DNA of 64,000 nucleotides from MH13 sp040219355 (GTDB taxonomy: Bacteria > Pseudomonadota > Alphaproteobacteria > Rhizobiales > MH13): NCBI GenBank assembly GCA_040219355.1, contig JAVJSN010000014.1:499718-563717 (forward strand), read 5' to 3'. The notes beneath the pieces were generated by a model. The model did no database searches and was not told the origin of the DNA. It was given only the letters and a program-made list of their open reading frames with translations. Position numbers and translations under genes: made by a program. Each line of letters opens with the position of its first letter. Within the stretch, counting starts at the first letter, position 1. This document shows positions 1 through 8,813 of this stretch, in pieces.

Positions 1-479
1 ATGGATTGGGTGCGTTCGGAAAACCAGCGGTCGAGCCCGCGATCCAATGTCAGTGTTGCAACAATCGCGACAAGCACAGCAGGAACGGCAGCAATCAGGC
101 TGAAAAGAATTAATATTCGCGTGTGCAACCGTGCGCCAGCCTTCCGCTCGCGCCGCGCCAACATGATCTTACGCACTTCGAGCCCGATCAGAAGCACGAG
201 TGCAAGCACTGCGGTTGCATTCAAAGCCACCAGCCGCACCACTATTTCACGGGTTGGGATGATGGAGGTCGAGCCAGTCAAAATAGCAAACGTCACACCA
301 GCGAGCACAACCGATAGCACCACAAGCCCGGGCGCAAGGAAGCGAGAACGGGGACGCCGCCCCTCGTTCAATACGGCGGATTTGGAACTGATGGTATCAA
401 CCAAGTCGAAAAAGCTCCGGGCGTAGATGGCGGATTCAAAATTGGACCACCAAAGAATCACAGCCAAACACTGTGGCAT
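1..479 (-). CDS. ntrY: Nitrogen regulation sensor histidine kinase NtrY, N-terminal part (cut by window edge)
   Basis: Membrane sensor kinase that pairs with NtrX in nitrogen and envelope/redox signalling of alphaproteobacteria. Only the first ~159 codons are in the window. Reading the minus strand gives a cytoplasmic start, a hydrophobic segment around FLAPGLVVLSVVLAGV, a second around ALNATAVLALVLLIG, then a basic stretch and a third segment ending in the family-typical TLDRGLDRWFSERT, where the periplasmic domain begins. The HAMP, PAS, HisKA and ATPase domains lie outside. The start chosen is ATG at 479; no strong Shine-Dalgarno sequence precedes it, so a nearby alternative is possible. 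It follows ntrC in the same direction, 90 bases downstream, as usual in rhizobia. Confidence 0.88.
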   Translation of the reverse strand, partial: MPQCLAVILWWSNFESAIYARSFFDLVDTISSKSAVLNEGRRPRSRFLAPGLVVLSVVLAGVTFAILTGSTSIIPTREIVVRLVALNATAVLALVLLIGLEVRKIMLARRERKAGARLHTRILILFSLIAAVPAVLVAIVATLTLDRGLDRWFSERTQS

Positions 480-569
480 GCGAGGCACACCAGTGTTGTT
501 TATTTATGACAAAAAAGAGGTGGCTGGCCAGATTAACTGCTGCGCGGTGGGGAATGACGTTAACGAGCG

Positions 570-2027
570 TTAACGCGAACCGCGAATTACCTGGATATCG
601 AGGTCGCGTATTTTTTTGCGCAACGTGTTTCGATTGAGGCCGAGAAGTTCCGCTGCCTTGATCTGATTGCCACGTGTGGCAGCCAAAGCGACAGAAAAGA
701 GCGGTATTTCCAACTCCTTCAACATGCGGTGGTACAGACCAGGTGGCGGTAGGTCCTCTCCGAAGTCTTTGAAATAGCGCACCAAATGTCGCTCAATGGA
801 AACAGAAAGCCCCTCATCCGCATCGACTTGCGCCCCAGAGGGTGCAATCCCGCTAACTGCCGTTCGCAATTCATCTTCGACAATGGGTGCCGTGATGACG
901 TCTTGCGGATAAAGCGCCGCAAGACGACGCACCAAATTTTCAAGCTCGCGAATATTGCCGGGCCAACGATACTGGCGCAAAACATCCAAGGCAGCGCCAT
1001 CAATCTGTTTCGATGGCAACCCCTCCTCAACGGCTTGCGCAAAGAAATGCCGAACAAGATCTGGCACGTCCTCTGTGCGTTCACGCAACGGTGGCAACCG
1101 CAAGGGCACAACGTTGAGGCGAAAGAAAAGATCTTCGCGAAAAAGCCCTTGATTGATCAGCTGGCGAAGATCTTTGTTTGTGGCCGCTACGATCCGCACG
1201 TCGGAGCGAATCGCCGTGCGACCACCGACAGTGGTGTATTCGCCCTGCTGCAAAACGCGCAGGAGGCGCGTTTGAGCATCCATCGGCATATCGCCAATCT
1301 CATCCAGGAACAGTGTACCGCCCTCGGCCTGTTCAAAACGTCCGACCACGCGCGTTTGAGCGCCCGTGAACGCGCCTTTCTCATGCCCAAACAGTTCAGT
1401 TTCAATCAGATCACGTGGTATCGCCGCCATATTGATCGCCACAAATGGTCCTTTGGCGCGGCGACCAAATTCATGCAGCGCTCTGGCGACCAGTTCCTTA
1501 CCTGTCCCAGATTCGCCGGAGATCATGACCGTAAGATCGGTTTGCATGAGGCGCGCTAGAACCCGATAGATTTCCTGCATTGCCGATGATCGCCCAACCA
1601 GCGGCATGTTCTCGGCGCCCTCATCAACCGTGGGCGCGCCGATGGCCCTTCGCTTGGGTTCGGCCATCGCGCGACCGACGATCGCGATCAGTTCTTTAAG
1701 GTCAAAGGGTTTGGGCAGGTAGTCGTAAGCGCCTTTCTCTGAGGCACGCACAGCGGTCATAAATGTGTTCTGTGCGCTCATCACAATAATGGGCAGATCA
1801 GGCCGAGCCTTCTTCATTCGAGGCAAAAGATCGAAAGCATTCTCATCGGGCATCACCACGTCGGTGATAACCAGATCGCCCTCGCCTTCGCTTACCCAGC
1901 GCCAAAGCGAAGTTGCATTGGACGTAACCCTTACAGAGTAACCAGCGCGCGTTAGGGCTTGATTGAGCACCGTGCGGATGGCCGCATCATCATCAGCAAT
2001 CAATACCGTTTGGCTACGTTGAGGCAT
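570..2027 (-). CDS. ntrC: Nitrogen regulation response regulator NtrC (NR(I))
   Basis: Sigma-54-dependent enhancer-binding activator phosphorylated by NtrB. 485 aa, normal length. Residues ~8-120 form a receiver domain with the acidic pocket ADDD near residue 11, phospho-acceptor Asp56 in DLVITDVVMP and the conserved Lys in LPKPF. The AAA+ domain has Walker A GESGTGKE (171-178) and the sigma-54 contact loop GAFTGA (218-223). The C-terminal Fis-type helix-turn-helix is around NQIKAAELLGLNRNTLRKK. It lies 34 bases after ntrB on the same strand and before ntrY, so kinase, regulator and the second kinase are probably co-expressed. Full set of catalytic motifs; no anomaly seen. Confidence 0.97.
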   Translation of the reverse strand: MPQRSQTVLIADDDAAIRTVLNQALTRAGYSVRVTSNATSLWRWVSEGEGDLVITDVVMPDENAFDLLPRMKKARPDLPIIVMSAQNTFMTAVRASEKGAYDYLPKPFDLKELIAIVGRAMAEPKRRAIGAPTVDEGAENMPLVGRSSAMQEIYRVLARLMQTDLTVMISGESGTGKELVARALHEFGRRAKGPFVAINMAAIPRDLIETELFGHEKGAFTGAQTRVVGRFEQAEGGTLFLDEIGDMPMDAQTRLLRVLQQGEYTTVGGRTAIRSDVRIVAATNKDLRQLINQGLFREDLFFRLNVVPLRLPPLRERTEDVPDLVRHFFAQAVEEGLPSKQIDGAALDVLRQYRWPGNIRELENLVRRLAALYPQDVITAPIVEDELRTAVSGIAPSGAQVDADEGLSVSIERHLVRYFKDFGEDLPPPGLYHRMLKELEIPLFSVALAATRGNQIKAAELLGLNRNTLRKKIRDLDIQVIRGSR

Positions 2028-2061
2028 TGGAATATTCCTAATCGGTCAAACGTTCGAGCAG

Positions 2062-3213
2062 TTAAAAAGATGAGGTCGGCGCAACATCAGCAGGTCGGTA
2101 AATCGGCATCATCACCTTGAAGGTCGCCCCGCGTTCGTGGTTTTCACACTCAACAACGCCACCATGATCTCTGATGATTTTGGCAACCAGCGCTAAGCCA
2201 AGGCCGCTGCCGTTGGACTTGGTTGTTACAAACGGATCAAAAAGGTTGGGCACCAGATCACGGGGTATGCCACCGCCATTGTCATGGATGGCGAACTCTA
2301 GCGGCAGGGTCAGTCTCTTGGCGCTTCCTGGCACGGACAGCCGAATGCCAGGTTTGAACCCGGTCGACAAAACAATCTCGCCGTCGGAAGCCGAACCAAT
2401 GGCCTCGCAGGCGTTTTTCACGAGGTTTAGAAACACCTGAACCATCTGATCGCGATTAGCAAAAACCGCTGGAAGTGAGGGATCATAGCGTTCGACAAAA
2501 TGGACGTGGCTGCCAAAGCCGCTTTCCGCCAAGCGCTTCACATGCTCCAGCACCGTGTGAATATTGACTGGCCCGCGTTCCACCGGGCGCTCGTCTGAAA
2601 AGACTTCCATACGATCAACCAGCTTCACAATGCGGTCGGCCTCATCGGTGATCAGCTGTGTGAGCGCGCGATCATCATCTTCAACGCTGCCTTCAAGCAG
2701 TTGTGCGGCGCCGCGAATGCCCGACAGCGGGTTTTTGATCTCATGGGCCAGCATCGCCGCCAAACCGCTCACCGAGCGCGCTGAAGACTGCGAGGTCAGC
2801 TGTCGATCCAGTTTGCGGGTACGCGCCTGAGGATGCAGCGTCAGGGCGATAGCCGATACAGGTCCGCCCTCGCCTTCATGGGCATGTGCGGGAGCATCCA
2901 TTATGGGCACTGCATAAACATCCACCAGCATATCATCGGGCTGACGTGGGCTGGACAGATCCACACCATAAGCCGTTAGCGGCGCCCCGTCGGCAACCAC
3001 CTGATCGATGGTTGCAAAGACCGGGCTGCCAAAAGGTACAAAGTGCTTCAGCCCTTCACGGCGCATGATTGCAAGTGATGTGCGGAAGAACACCTCAGCG
3101 GCGTTGTTGACCTCAAGAATCCGGAACTGCTCATCAACCAGCAAAGCCGCGTGGGGCAGCGCGTTTAGCAACCGAACCTGAAGAGCTTCGCTATCCTGAC
3201 CTTCGATTGTCAT
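2062..3213 (-). CDS. ntrB: Nitrogen regulation sensor histidine kinase NtrB (NR(II))
   Basis: Cytosolic kinase/phosphatase that controls NtrC in response to PII protein. 383 aa from ATG 3213. An N-terminal PAS-like region (residues ~10-130) is followed by a HisKA H-box LAAMLAHEIKNPLSG with His157, the N-box NLVKNACEAIG and the ATP-lid motifs DNGGGIP and GSGLGLALVAKI. The frame is open for 25 more codons upstream, but ATG 3213 overlaps the dusB stop codon in an ATGA arrangement, the expected translational coupling, and the longer N-terminus has no family similarity, so I chose the short form. dusB-ntrB-ntrC is a conserved alphaproteobacterial order. Confidence 0.96.
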   Translation of the reverse strand: MTIEGQDSEALQVRLLNALPHAALLVDEQFRILEVNNAAEVFFRTSLAIMRREGLKHFVPFGSPVFATIDQVVADGAPLTAYGVDLSSPRQPDDMLVDVYAVPIMDAPAHAHEGEGGPVSAIALTLHPQARTRKLDRQLTSQSSARSVSGLAAMLAHEIKNPLSGIRGAAQLLEGSVEDDDRALTQLITDEADRIVKLVDRMEVFSDERPVERGPVNIHTVLEHVKRLAESGFGSHVHFVERYDPSLPAVFANRDQMVQVFLNLVKNACEAIGSASDGEIVLSTGFKPGIRLSVPGSAKRLTLPLEFAIHDNGGGIPRDLVPNLFDPFVTTKSNGSGLGLALVAKIIRDHGGVVECENHERGATFKVMMPIYRPADVAPTSSF

Positions 3214-4337
3214 GCCGCGCGCGCCTTGAACATATTGCCAGACAGATCGGTGTTGGCACCACTCTCGCGACCGACCGGTCGCAACCAAACAGCATCGGTC
3301 CAGACCGCGCGGATCGTCGCCATCACTTCATCAGCAGCATCACTGCCAAACAGAACGTCACGTTCAGCTCTCTCCAAAGGACGTTGCAATTTGGTGGTAT
3401 CGAGATACCAGCCAAAGTGTTTGCGGGCGATACGTACGCCCAAAGGCACGCCTTTGTGAATTGCATGATGTGAGACAAGAGATTGATAATGCTCGGCAAT
3501 AAGGTCGACCGGCTTGGGCAACTGGGCCAGAAATGCATCCGGTTCGGAACTTGCCAAATAGCCTGGCAGCCAAGGTCGACCGTATGCACCGCGCCCGACC
3601 ATGACAGCATCGCCGCCGCTCTCCTGCAAAATACGCTGCGCATCAGCTATTGAGACAACATCGCCGTTCGCAACAAGCGGTACTTCGACGGACGCTTTCA
3701 CCTGCGCGATTGCCGACCAATCCGCTAAGCCCTTATAGAATTGGCAACGCGTGCGACCATGAACTGTGATCATCTGGACACCGGCATCCTGTGCGCGACA
3801 CGCTAGCTCCGGCGCATTGATCGTCGTTTCATCCCAACCCAAGCGCATTTTAAGTGTTACGGGAACGGACACCGCGCCGACAGTTGCCTCTACAAGCGTG
3901 AGCGCATGTTCCAAGTCCCGCATGAGCGCTGACCCCGAATATCCCGACGTCACTTTCTTAGCTGGGCAGCCCATGTTGATGTCGATAATGCTAGCGCCAG
4001 CGCCTTCAGCAATTTTGGCGGCCTCTCCCATCCACTGCGCTTCTCGACCGGCGAGTTGAACGACTGAAGTTTCTAACCCGCTAACATCCATCCGCAGGCG
4101 GGAGTCGGGGTTGTCGACAACCAACTCTTGGCTCGCCACCATCTCACTGACCACCAACCCAGCGCCGAACTTATTGGCCATCTGACGAAACGGCAAATCC
4201 GTCACGCCAGACATTGGTGCGAGTATGACCCGATTACGAGCGGATGCTTGCGCAATGGGCAATGGCACACCAATTTTTGGCGTCGGCGACCTCGTCATGT
4301 CGGCTTGGTGTAAAGGCAATGGCGCGAAATTGATCAT
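3210..4337 (-). CDS. dusB: tRNA-dihydrouridine synthase B
   Basis: FMN- and NADPH-dependent enzyme reducing uridine to dihydrouridine in the tRNA D-loop. The TIM-barrel starts with the family signature VILAPMSGVTDLPFR; the active-site Cys is in DINMGCPAKKV (Cys124 in this numbering). The barrel continues with VTLKMRLGWD, ITVHGRTRCQFYKG, VANGDV and VMVGRGAYGRPW. 375 aa is longer than the usual ~330; a start at the internal Met14 (position 4298) gives 362 aa and is equally possible because neither start has a clear ribosome site. First gene of the dusB-ntrB-ntrC operon, as in many proteobacteria where a dus gene precedes a regulator. Divergent from ispDF. Confidence 0.95.
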   Translation of the reverse strand: MINFAPLPLHQADMTRSPTPKIGVPLPIAQASARNRVILAPMSGVTDLPFRQMANKFGAGLVVSEMVASQELVVDNPDSRLRMDVSGLETSVVQLAGREAQWMGEAAKIAEGAGASIIDINMGCPAKKVTSGYSGSALMRDLEHALTLVEATVGAVSVPVTLKMRLGWDETTINAPELACRAQDAGVQMITVHGRTRCQFYKGLADWSAIAQVKASVEVPLVANGDVVSIADAQRILQESGGDAVMVGRGAYGRPWLPGYLASSEPDAFLAQLPKPVDLIAEHYQSLVSHHAIHKGVPLGVRIARKHFGWYLDTTKLQRPLERAERDVLFGSDAADEVMATIRAVWTDAVWLRPVGRESGANTDLSGNMFKARAA

Positions 4338-4489
4338 TTAGCATGCATGGCTAATTTTTCAGCATAATGCAATGCTCTTCGCAGTGATCTGTCGGTGCAA
4401 GCGCGGCAAAGTTAACAGACAATCCCAATACACAGCGTTGAAGGCAGGACTCCCTTTTCGCCTGCCGTTCATCGCGATATGCCTGCTGA

Positions 4490-5734
4490 ATGTCAGATCA
4501 AAGCCCATCGTTCCCATCGCAAGCCAACGCATGCGCCATCATCTTAGCGGCCGGCAGTGGAAGCCGCGCGCGCCAAGATGCCGGACAAACGCAAACCGCT
4601 AAGCAGTTTGTTCCTCTAGGTAATAAACCACTGCTTGCGTGGAGCCTGGAAACGCTTTCCTTGCACCCACAGATTGGCACAATAGTGCTCGTCTTGCCCC
4701 AATCCGAAAATGCGGTTCGGTCTTGGAATACCTATATTGCTGATGGAACGGAGTTTATTGCTGTTTCTGGTGGAGATACGAGGCGCGAGAGCACGCTATT
4801 AGGCCTTGAAGCGTGGGCAAAATCAGACGCCTATGAATCAGGCGCTCCCGTCCTTGTGCATGACGGCGCCCGGCCTTTTGCATCAGGTGATCTTATTGAT
4901 CGTTTGCTGGAAGGCGTGAAGAGAGCTCCTGGCACGATACCTTGTCTGCCCATCACCGACACTCTCAAAAAACGCGATGGCGATTTGTTAAGTTGTGGGC
5001 CGGATCGAACAGCTCTGGCGAGTGTTCAAACCCCGCAAGCGTTTGACAGCGGCGTCCTTCTCGACGCCCACCGCGCGGTTGATCGAACGAGACCCGACGC
5101 AGCCTTCACTGACGATGCAAGTATTATCGAATGGGTTGGGCATCGTTGTTTGGCCATTGATGGTGAGGTGGACAACATCAAGATCACCGCGCCCAATGAT
5201 TGGGACCGCGCAGCGGCCATCATTAGATCAAAGGAAACAGCCATGTTGGAACCGCGCACCGGGCTTGGATATGATGTTCATCGCTTGGTGCCAGGTGACG
5301 GCGTATGGCTTTGCGGCCACTTCATTGCACACACGCATAAACTGGATGGACACTCAGATGCAGACGTTGGCCTGCACGCCCTGACCGATGCGCTTTTGGG
5401 CACAATCGCCGACGGTGACATCGGAACACATTTCCCGCCCTCAGATCCACAGTGGAGGGGTGCAGCATCCCACCACTTTGTCCGTCACGCTGCCAACCTT
5501 ATCAGCGAGGCGGGTGGTAAAATCATCAATGTCGATATCGCTCTTGTCGCCGAGAACCCGAAAATCGGCCCGCACCGTGAGGCGATGGTCGCCGTAATAG
5601 CGGAAGCTCTTGGCGTTAGCCCAAAGCGTATCTCTGTAAAAGCCACGACCAATGAACGCTTGGGTTTTGCTGGACGCGAGGAGGGCATTGCCGCCTTTGC
5701 GACAGCCAGTGTGATGGTGCCAGCAAATGAATGA
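4490..5734 (+). CDS. ispDF: Bifunctional IspD/IspF: MEP cytidylyltransferase and MEcPP synthase
   Basis: Carries two non-consecutive steps of the MEP isoprenoid pathway: CTP-dependent formation of CDP-methylerythritol (IspD) and cyclisation to 2C-methyl-D-erythritol 2,4-cyclodiphosphate (IspF). Residues ~15-240 are the IspD nucleotidyltransferase with AIILAAGSGSR near the start and VHDGARPF, QTPQAF and TDDASIIE later. Met252 begins the IspF half, with metal ligands Asp262 and His264 in GLGYDVHRL, then HSDADVGLHALTDA and ATTNERLGFAGREEG. The fusion is typical of alphaproteobacteria. The last 8 bases overlap the next gene, cinA/pncC, suggesting coupled translation. Confidence 0.97.
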   Translation: MSDQSPSFPSQANACAIILAAGSGSRARQDAGQTQTAKQFVPLGNKPLLAWSLETLSLHPQIGTIVLVLPQSENAVRSWNTYIADGTEFIAVSGGDTRRESTLLGLEAWAKSDAYESGAPVLVHDGARPFASGDLIDRLLEGVKRAPGTIPCLPITDTLKKRDGDLLSCGPDRTALASVQTPQAFDSGVLLDAHRAVDRTRPDAAFTDDASIIEWVGHRCLAIDGEVDNIKITAPNDWDRAAAIIRSKETAMLEPRTGLGYDVHRLVPGDGVWLCGHFIAHTHKLDGHSDADVGLHALTDALLGTIADGDIGTHFPPSDPQWRGAASHHFVRHAANLISEAGGKIINVDIALVAENPKIGPHREAMVAVIAEALGVSPKRISVKATTNERLGFAGREEGIAAFATASVMVPANE

Positions 5735-6209
5735 CTTGACCAGCCAAGCTCGTCACCTTCTGTCTAAACTGCAGGCGAACGGTCTGATGGTGGCGACGGC
5801 TGAATCTTGTACCGGAGGCCTAATCGCAGCGACTCTCACCGAGATCGCCGGATCTTCATTGGTGGTGGACAGAGGCTTTGTCACCTACTCCAATGAAGCC
5901 AAGACGGACATGTTGGGTGTCCCTGCTGATGTCATCGATACCTACGGCGCGGTTAGTGAACCAGTGGCAATGTCCATGGCGGAGGGCGCCCTAGCGCGCT
6001 CACACGCTGACATCACGATTTCGGTCACAGGTGTGGCTGGCCCGAGTGGCGGCTCCATAGAAAAACCCGTTGGAACGGTGCATTTTGGTTGCGCGCGAAA
6101 AGGGCGAGAAACAATTCATAGTCACATGCTCTTTGAACACATGGACCGTACACAGGTGAGAATGAAGAGCGTAGCGCATGCTTTCCAGCTGATTGATGCA
6201 ATGCTCTAG
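5727..6209 (+). CDS. pncC: CinA C-terminal domain protein / nicotinamide-nucleotide amidohydrolase PncC
   Basis: Single-domain CinA-family protein; characterised members deamidate nicotinamide mononucleotide in pyridine-nucleotide recycling. 160 aa, the length of a stand-alone CinA C-terminal domain. The family core is visible: TAESCTGGLIAATLTEIAGSS, then VTYSNEAKTDMLGV, GAVSEPVA and SVTGVAGPSGGS followed by KPVGTVHFG. Starts inside the ispDF 3' end and is convergent with the COQ10-like gene; its TAG stop and that gene's stop share one CTAG sequence. Confident on family, less on the exact physiological substrate. Confidence 0.93.
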   Translation: MNDLTSQARHLLSKLQANGLMVATAESCTGGLIAATLTEIAGSSLVVDRGFVTYSNEAKTDMLGVPADVIDTYGAVSEPVAMSMAEGALARSHADITISVTGVAGPSGGSIEKPVGTVHFGCARKGRETIHSHMLFEHMDRTQVRMKSVAHAFQLIDAML

Positions 6210-6670
6210 GCAGGATTCTCTGCTCCGTAAAGTAAATCGGCGCGAGCCTCAAAGGCGCTGGAAAACTTGCGAAAGGCTCGATCAAACATCGCCCCCATCA
6301 ACGAAGCCAAAGCGCGCGAGCGGAACTCATAGTCGATAAAGAACTCGACCACGCATCGACCCTCGTCAATCTCCTCAAAACGCCAGCGATTTTCCATCTT
6401 CTTGAATGGTCCATCGAGATAGGTCACGAGAATTTCACGCTCGTCCGGATTTAACTCCACGCGCGAGGTGAACGTTTCTTTGAACATCTTATAAGCAACT
6501 GTCATATCGGCAACGACCACCGATTTGTTGCCCGCAAGTGGCGATTCCCCACGCACGCTCAGGCTTTGGCAAAGCGGCACAAATTCTGGGTAGGCGCGCA
6601 CATCTGCCACAAGTGCGAACATGTCCTCAGCGCTGTGCTCAACGGTATGGCGGGTCGTAAAATGCGGCAT
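6206..6670 (-). CDS. COQ10/RatA-family START-domain protein (ubiquinone-binding type)
   Basis: Small polyketide-cyclase/START-like protein. Alphaproteobacterial members resemble mitochondrial COQ10, which binds ubiquinone and supports respiratory function; annotation pipelines also call it RatA. 154 aa from ATG 6670. N-terminal HTVEHSAEDMFALVADVRAYPEFVP is split here as HTVEHSAEDMFALVADV plus RAYPEFVP, the typical START opening; later YLDGPFKKMENRW, FFIDYEFRSRAL and DRAFRKFSSAFEARA fit the family. ATG 6670 has a GGGGAG site six bases upstream; the 14-codon extension upstream has none. lipA normally sits next to this gene in rhizobia; here a beta-lactamase gene lies between them. Confidence 0.92.
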   Translation of the reverse strand: MPHFTTRHTVEHSAEDMFALVADVRAYPEFVPLCQSLSVRGESPLAGNKSVVVADMTVAYKMFKETFTSRVELNPDEREILVTYLDGPFKKMENRWRFEEIDEGRCVVEFFIDYEFRSRALASLMGAMFDRAFRKFSSAFEARADLLYGAENPA

Positions 6671-6869
6671 GTGTGCTCCCCAGGCACGGGATTTGAGTTG
6701 GTCGGCGCTCAATCTAGCGGCAGTAAACTAGCATTTCATAGCGTTCAAACCTACGCACCATGCGTGAACAGATCGTTTGATGCACGACGTCGTTCAAGTG
6801 CCGCACCATGGTCATAGTGTCCAATCATAGCGAGCCATCCGCACCACCCAACCCCAACATGAGTCGTTA

Positions 6870-7727
6870 ATGAAACGCTATAAAAATGTCCTGGCGACGG
6901 TTGTTGCCTCTTTTTTCCTGCTCACTGTTGCTCACGCGCAAACATCGCAGGTCACCGCAATTCCGCTCGACCAATATGAGCAAGCCATCGGGTCGCGCAG
7001 CGTCTCGTTCCTGGCACACGACTTGGAAACCGGCACACGTTACGTGTTAGATGGCAGTGACCTGGAAAGCCGCCACGCGCCTTGGTCAACCTTCAAAATA
7101 CCTAATCTTATCATAGCGTTGGAAAGCGGTTTCACAGCTGATCTCGACACCATGCATCCCTGGGATCAACGAGCACGTCCGCCCAGGTCTTGGTGGCCCG
7201 AAGCCTGGAGGCAAGACCAGAGCCTGCGCACTGCATTCCAGCGATCGGCAGTTTGGTACTTCCAAGATGTCGCCCAACATGTCGGCGCACCGGCCTACCG
7301 CGACCAGTTGACCGCCTGGGACTATGGTAATGCCAACGCGCCAGATGGTTCCGATTCATTTTGGTTGGCGGGTGAACTAGAAATTTCGGTTGCAGAGCAA
7401 GTCTCGTTTTTATCCCGTCTCATGACAGGTGATCTGCGCGTAGAAGAAGCTCTGCTCACCGCTCTGACCGATGCGAGTTTGGCCCAGCAGATCGATGACT
7501 ACGCGTTGCATGGAAAGACCGGCGGCGGGACCGTCATCCCTGGAGACTTCTCTGGACCATTCGAAGGCTGGTATGTCGGCTTTGTCGAGCGAAATGACGC
7601 CCTTCCCGTCATCTTCGCTTTTCATACCCAAGGCCCGAGCTGGGACTCTATACGCCAGTTCAGACAATCGTTCGCTACGCGTCTGTTGGTTGACGTAGAC
7701 CTTTTGCCGGCAGCCTTTGCCGACTAA
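6870..7727 (+). CDS. Class D (OXA-type) beta-lactamase
   Basis: Periplasmic serine hydrolase expected to open beta-lactam rings. 285 aa, with a 23-24 residue Sec signal peptide ending in VAHAQ. All class D signatures are present: STFK with nucleophile Ser73 and Lys76 (the carboxylated lysine position), SAV (126-128), YGN (152-154), the FWLAG Trp165 motif and KTG (216-218). The usual C-terminal segment GPFEGWYVGFV is also present. It is alone on the plus strand between coq10-like and lipA, both on the minus strand, so it must have its own promoter in 6713-6869; I cannot point to clear boxes. Enzymatic activity and spectrum cannot be judged from sequence; some family members are penicillin-sensing proteins, but nothing is fused here. 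Confidence 0.95.
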   Translation: MKRYKNVLATVVASFFLLTVAHAQTSQVTAIPLDQYEQAIGSRSVSFLAHDLETGTRYVLDGSDLESRHAPWSTFKIPNLIIALESGFTADLDTMHPWDQRARPPRSWWPEAWRQDQSLRTAFQRSAVWYFQDVAQHVGAPAYRDQLTAWDYGNANAPDGSDSFWLAGELEISVAEQVSFLSRLMTGDLRVEEALLTALTDASLAQQIDDYALHGKTGGGTVIPGDFSGPFEGWYVGFVERNDALPVIFAFHTQGPSWDSIRQFRQSFATRLLVDVDLLPAAFAD

Positions 7728-7756
7728 CGTGTTGCATTTTTTTGAGACAAAACTTA

Positions 7757-7793
7757 TCGCCTACCGCGTTCCCTGGAAGAACGCGGTTGGCGA
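7757..7793. terminator. Strong hairpin between convergent beta-lactamase and lipA genes
   Basis: ACCGCGTTC (7763-7771) and GAACGCGGT (7779-7787) are perfect inverted repeats with a 7-base loop; beyond a T/T mismatch the stem continues with TCGCC/GGCGA (7757-7761 and 7789-7793), 14 pairs in all. It lies between two convergent genes. On the minus strand it is followed by GATAAGTTTTGTC, a modest T-rich tail, so termination of lipA transcription is the likeliest role; it may serve both directions. Confidence 0.65.
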
Positions 7794-7822
7794 CTTGAGA
7801 TCAATGCCAAACGAAAAACGCT

Positions 7823-8797
7823 CTAGAAACCCTGGGTTTTCAAACGCGCATCACGCAGCTTGGCAAAATCGTCACCTGCGTGGTGCGAAGAGCGCGTTAG
7901 CGGGCTCGATGAGACCATCAGAAATCCTTTGGCATAAGCGATGGTCTCATACGCTTTGAACTCTTCAGGCGTCACAAACTTTTTCACCGGGTGGTGCTTG
8001 CGGGTCGGCTGGAGATACTGACCAATCGTGAGGAAATCAACGCCAGCGGCGCGCAGATCATCCATCACCTGTAGCACCTCGTTGCGCTCTTCACCCAGGC
8101 CAACCATGATTCCGGACTTGGTGAACATCGTCGGATCGACTTCCTTCACCAACTGCAACAATCGGAGCGAATGGAAGTACCGGGCACCGGGGCGCACGGT
8201 CAGGTAGTTCGACGGCACGGTTTCCAGATTGTGGTTGAACACATCCGGTTTGGCACGCGCCACCGACTCAATAGCGCCGTGCTTGCGAAGGAAGTCTGGC
8301 GTCAATATTTCGATCGTCGTCTGTGGTGAGGCCTTGCGGATGGCGTCGATCACCTCAACGAAATGCTGCGCACCGCCATCATCCAGATCATCACGATCCA
8401 CAGAGGTGATCACCACGTGTTTCAACCCCATCTGCTCAACGGCATTGGCAATGCGCCGTGGCTCATCGGAATCGAGTGCGGTCGGCACGCCAGTTGCCAC
8501 ATTGCAGAAGGCACAGGCGCGCGTACACACCTCGCCCATGATCATGAAGGTCGCGTGCTTTTTATCCCAACACTCGCCGATGTTCGGGCAACCGGCCTCT
8601 TCGCACACAGTAACAAGCTTGTTTTCACGAACGATCTCGTTCGTCTCATGAAAACCTTTGGAAACCGGCGCTCGCACACGAATCCAGGAAGGCTTTTTCA
8701 AGACCTCACTATCGGCGCGGTGCGCTTTTTCCGGGTGCCGAGGTTTGGGCTTTCCAGCTTGCGAACCCGGTGCCGTTCGGTCGATCAGCGTGACCAT
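7823..8797 (-). CDS. lipA: Lipoyl synthase
   Basis: Radical-SAM enzyme inserting two sulfurs into octanoyl chains on lipoyl domains, needed by the pyruvate dehydrogenase genes just upstream. 324 aa. The auxiliary iron-sulfur cluster cysteines are in CEEAGCPNIGEC (Cys65, 70, 76) and the radical-SAM cysteines in CTRACAFC (Cys91, 95, 98); the C-terminal RSSHHAGDDF supplies the serine ligand region. ATG 8797 follows an AGGAG site. A perfect palindrome lies just upstream (8814-8833). Clustered with lpdA and pdhABC, consistent with joint function. Confidence 0.98.
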   Translation of the reverse strand: MVTLIDRTAPGSQAGKPKPRHPEKAHRADSEVLKKPSWIRVRAPVSKGFHETNEIVRENKLVTVCEEAGCPNIGECWDKKHATFMIMGEVCTRACAFCNVATGVPTALDSDEPRRIANAVEQMGLKHVVITSVDRDDLDDGGAQHFVEVIDAIRKASPQTTIEILTPDFLRKHGAIESVARAKPDVFNHNLETVPSNYLTVRPGARYFHSLRLLQLVKEVDPTMFTKSGIMVGLGEERNEVLQVMDDLRAAGVDFLTIGQYLQPTRKHHPVKKFVTPEEFKAYETIAYAKGFLMVSSSPLTRSSHHAGDDFAKLRDARLKTQGF

Positions 8798-8813
8798 GGA
8801 ATCTCCTGGAAGA

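Noticed and set aside
1..426. Plus-strand open frame at the left edge
   Set aside because: The minus strand reads as the NtrY N-terminus with membrane helices; the plus-strand product is Ser/Thr/Arg-rich shadow.
6860..6872. Three-codon ORF (ATG AGT CGT TAA) overlapping the beta-lactamase start
   Set aside because: Too short to support a leader peptide; no ribosome site.
7768..7782. GTTC-N7-GAAC looking like a LexA box near lipA
   Set aside because: The alphaproteobacterial box is a direct repeat (GTTC-N7-GTTC); this is an inverted repeat forming the loop end of the bla/lipA hairpin.
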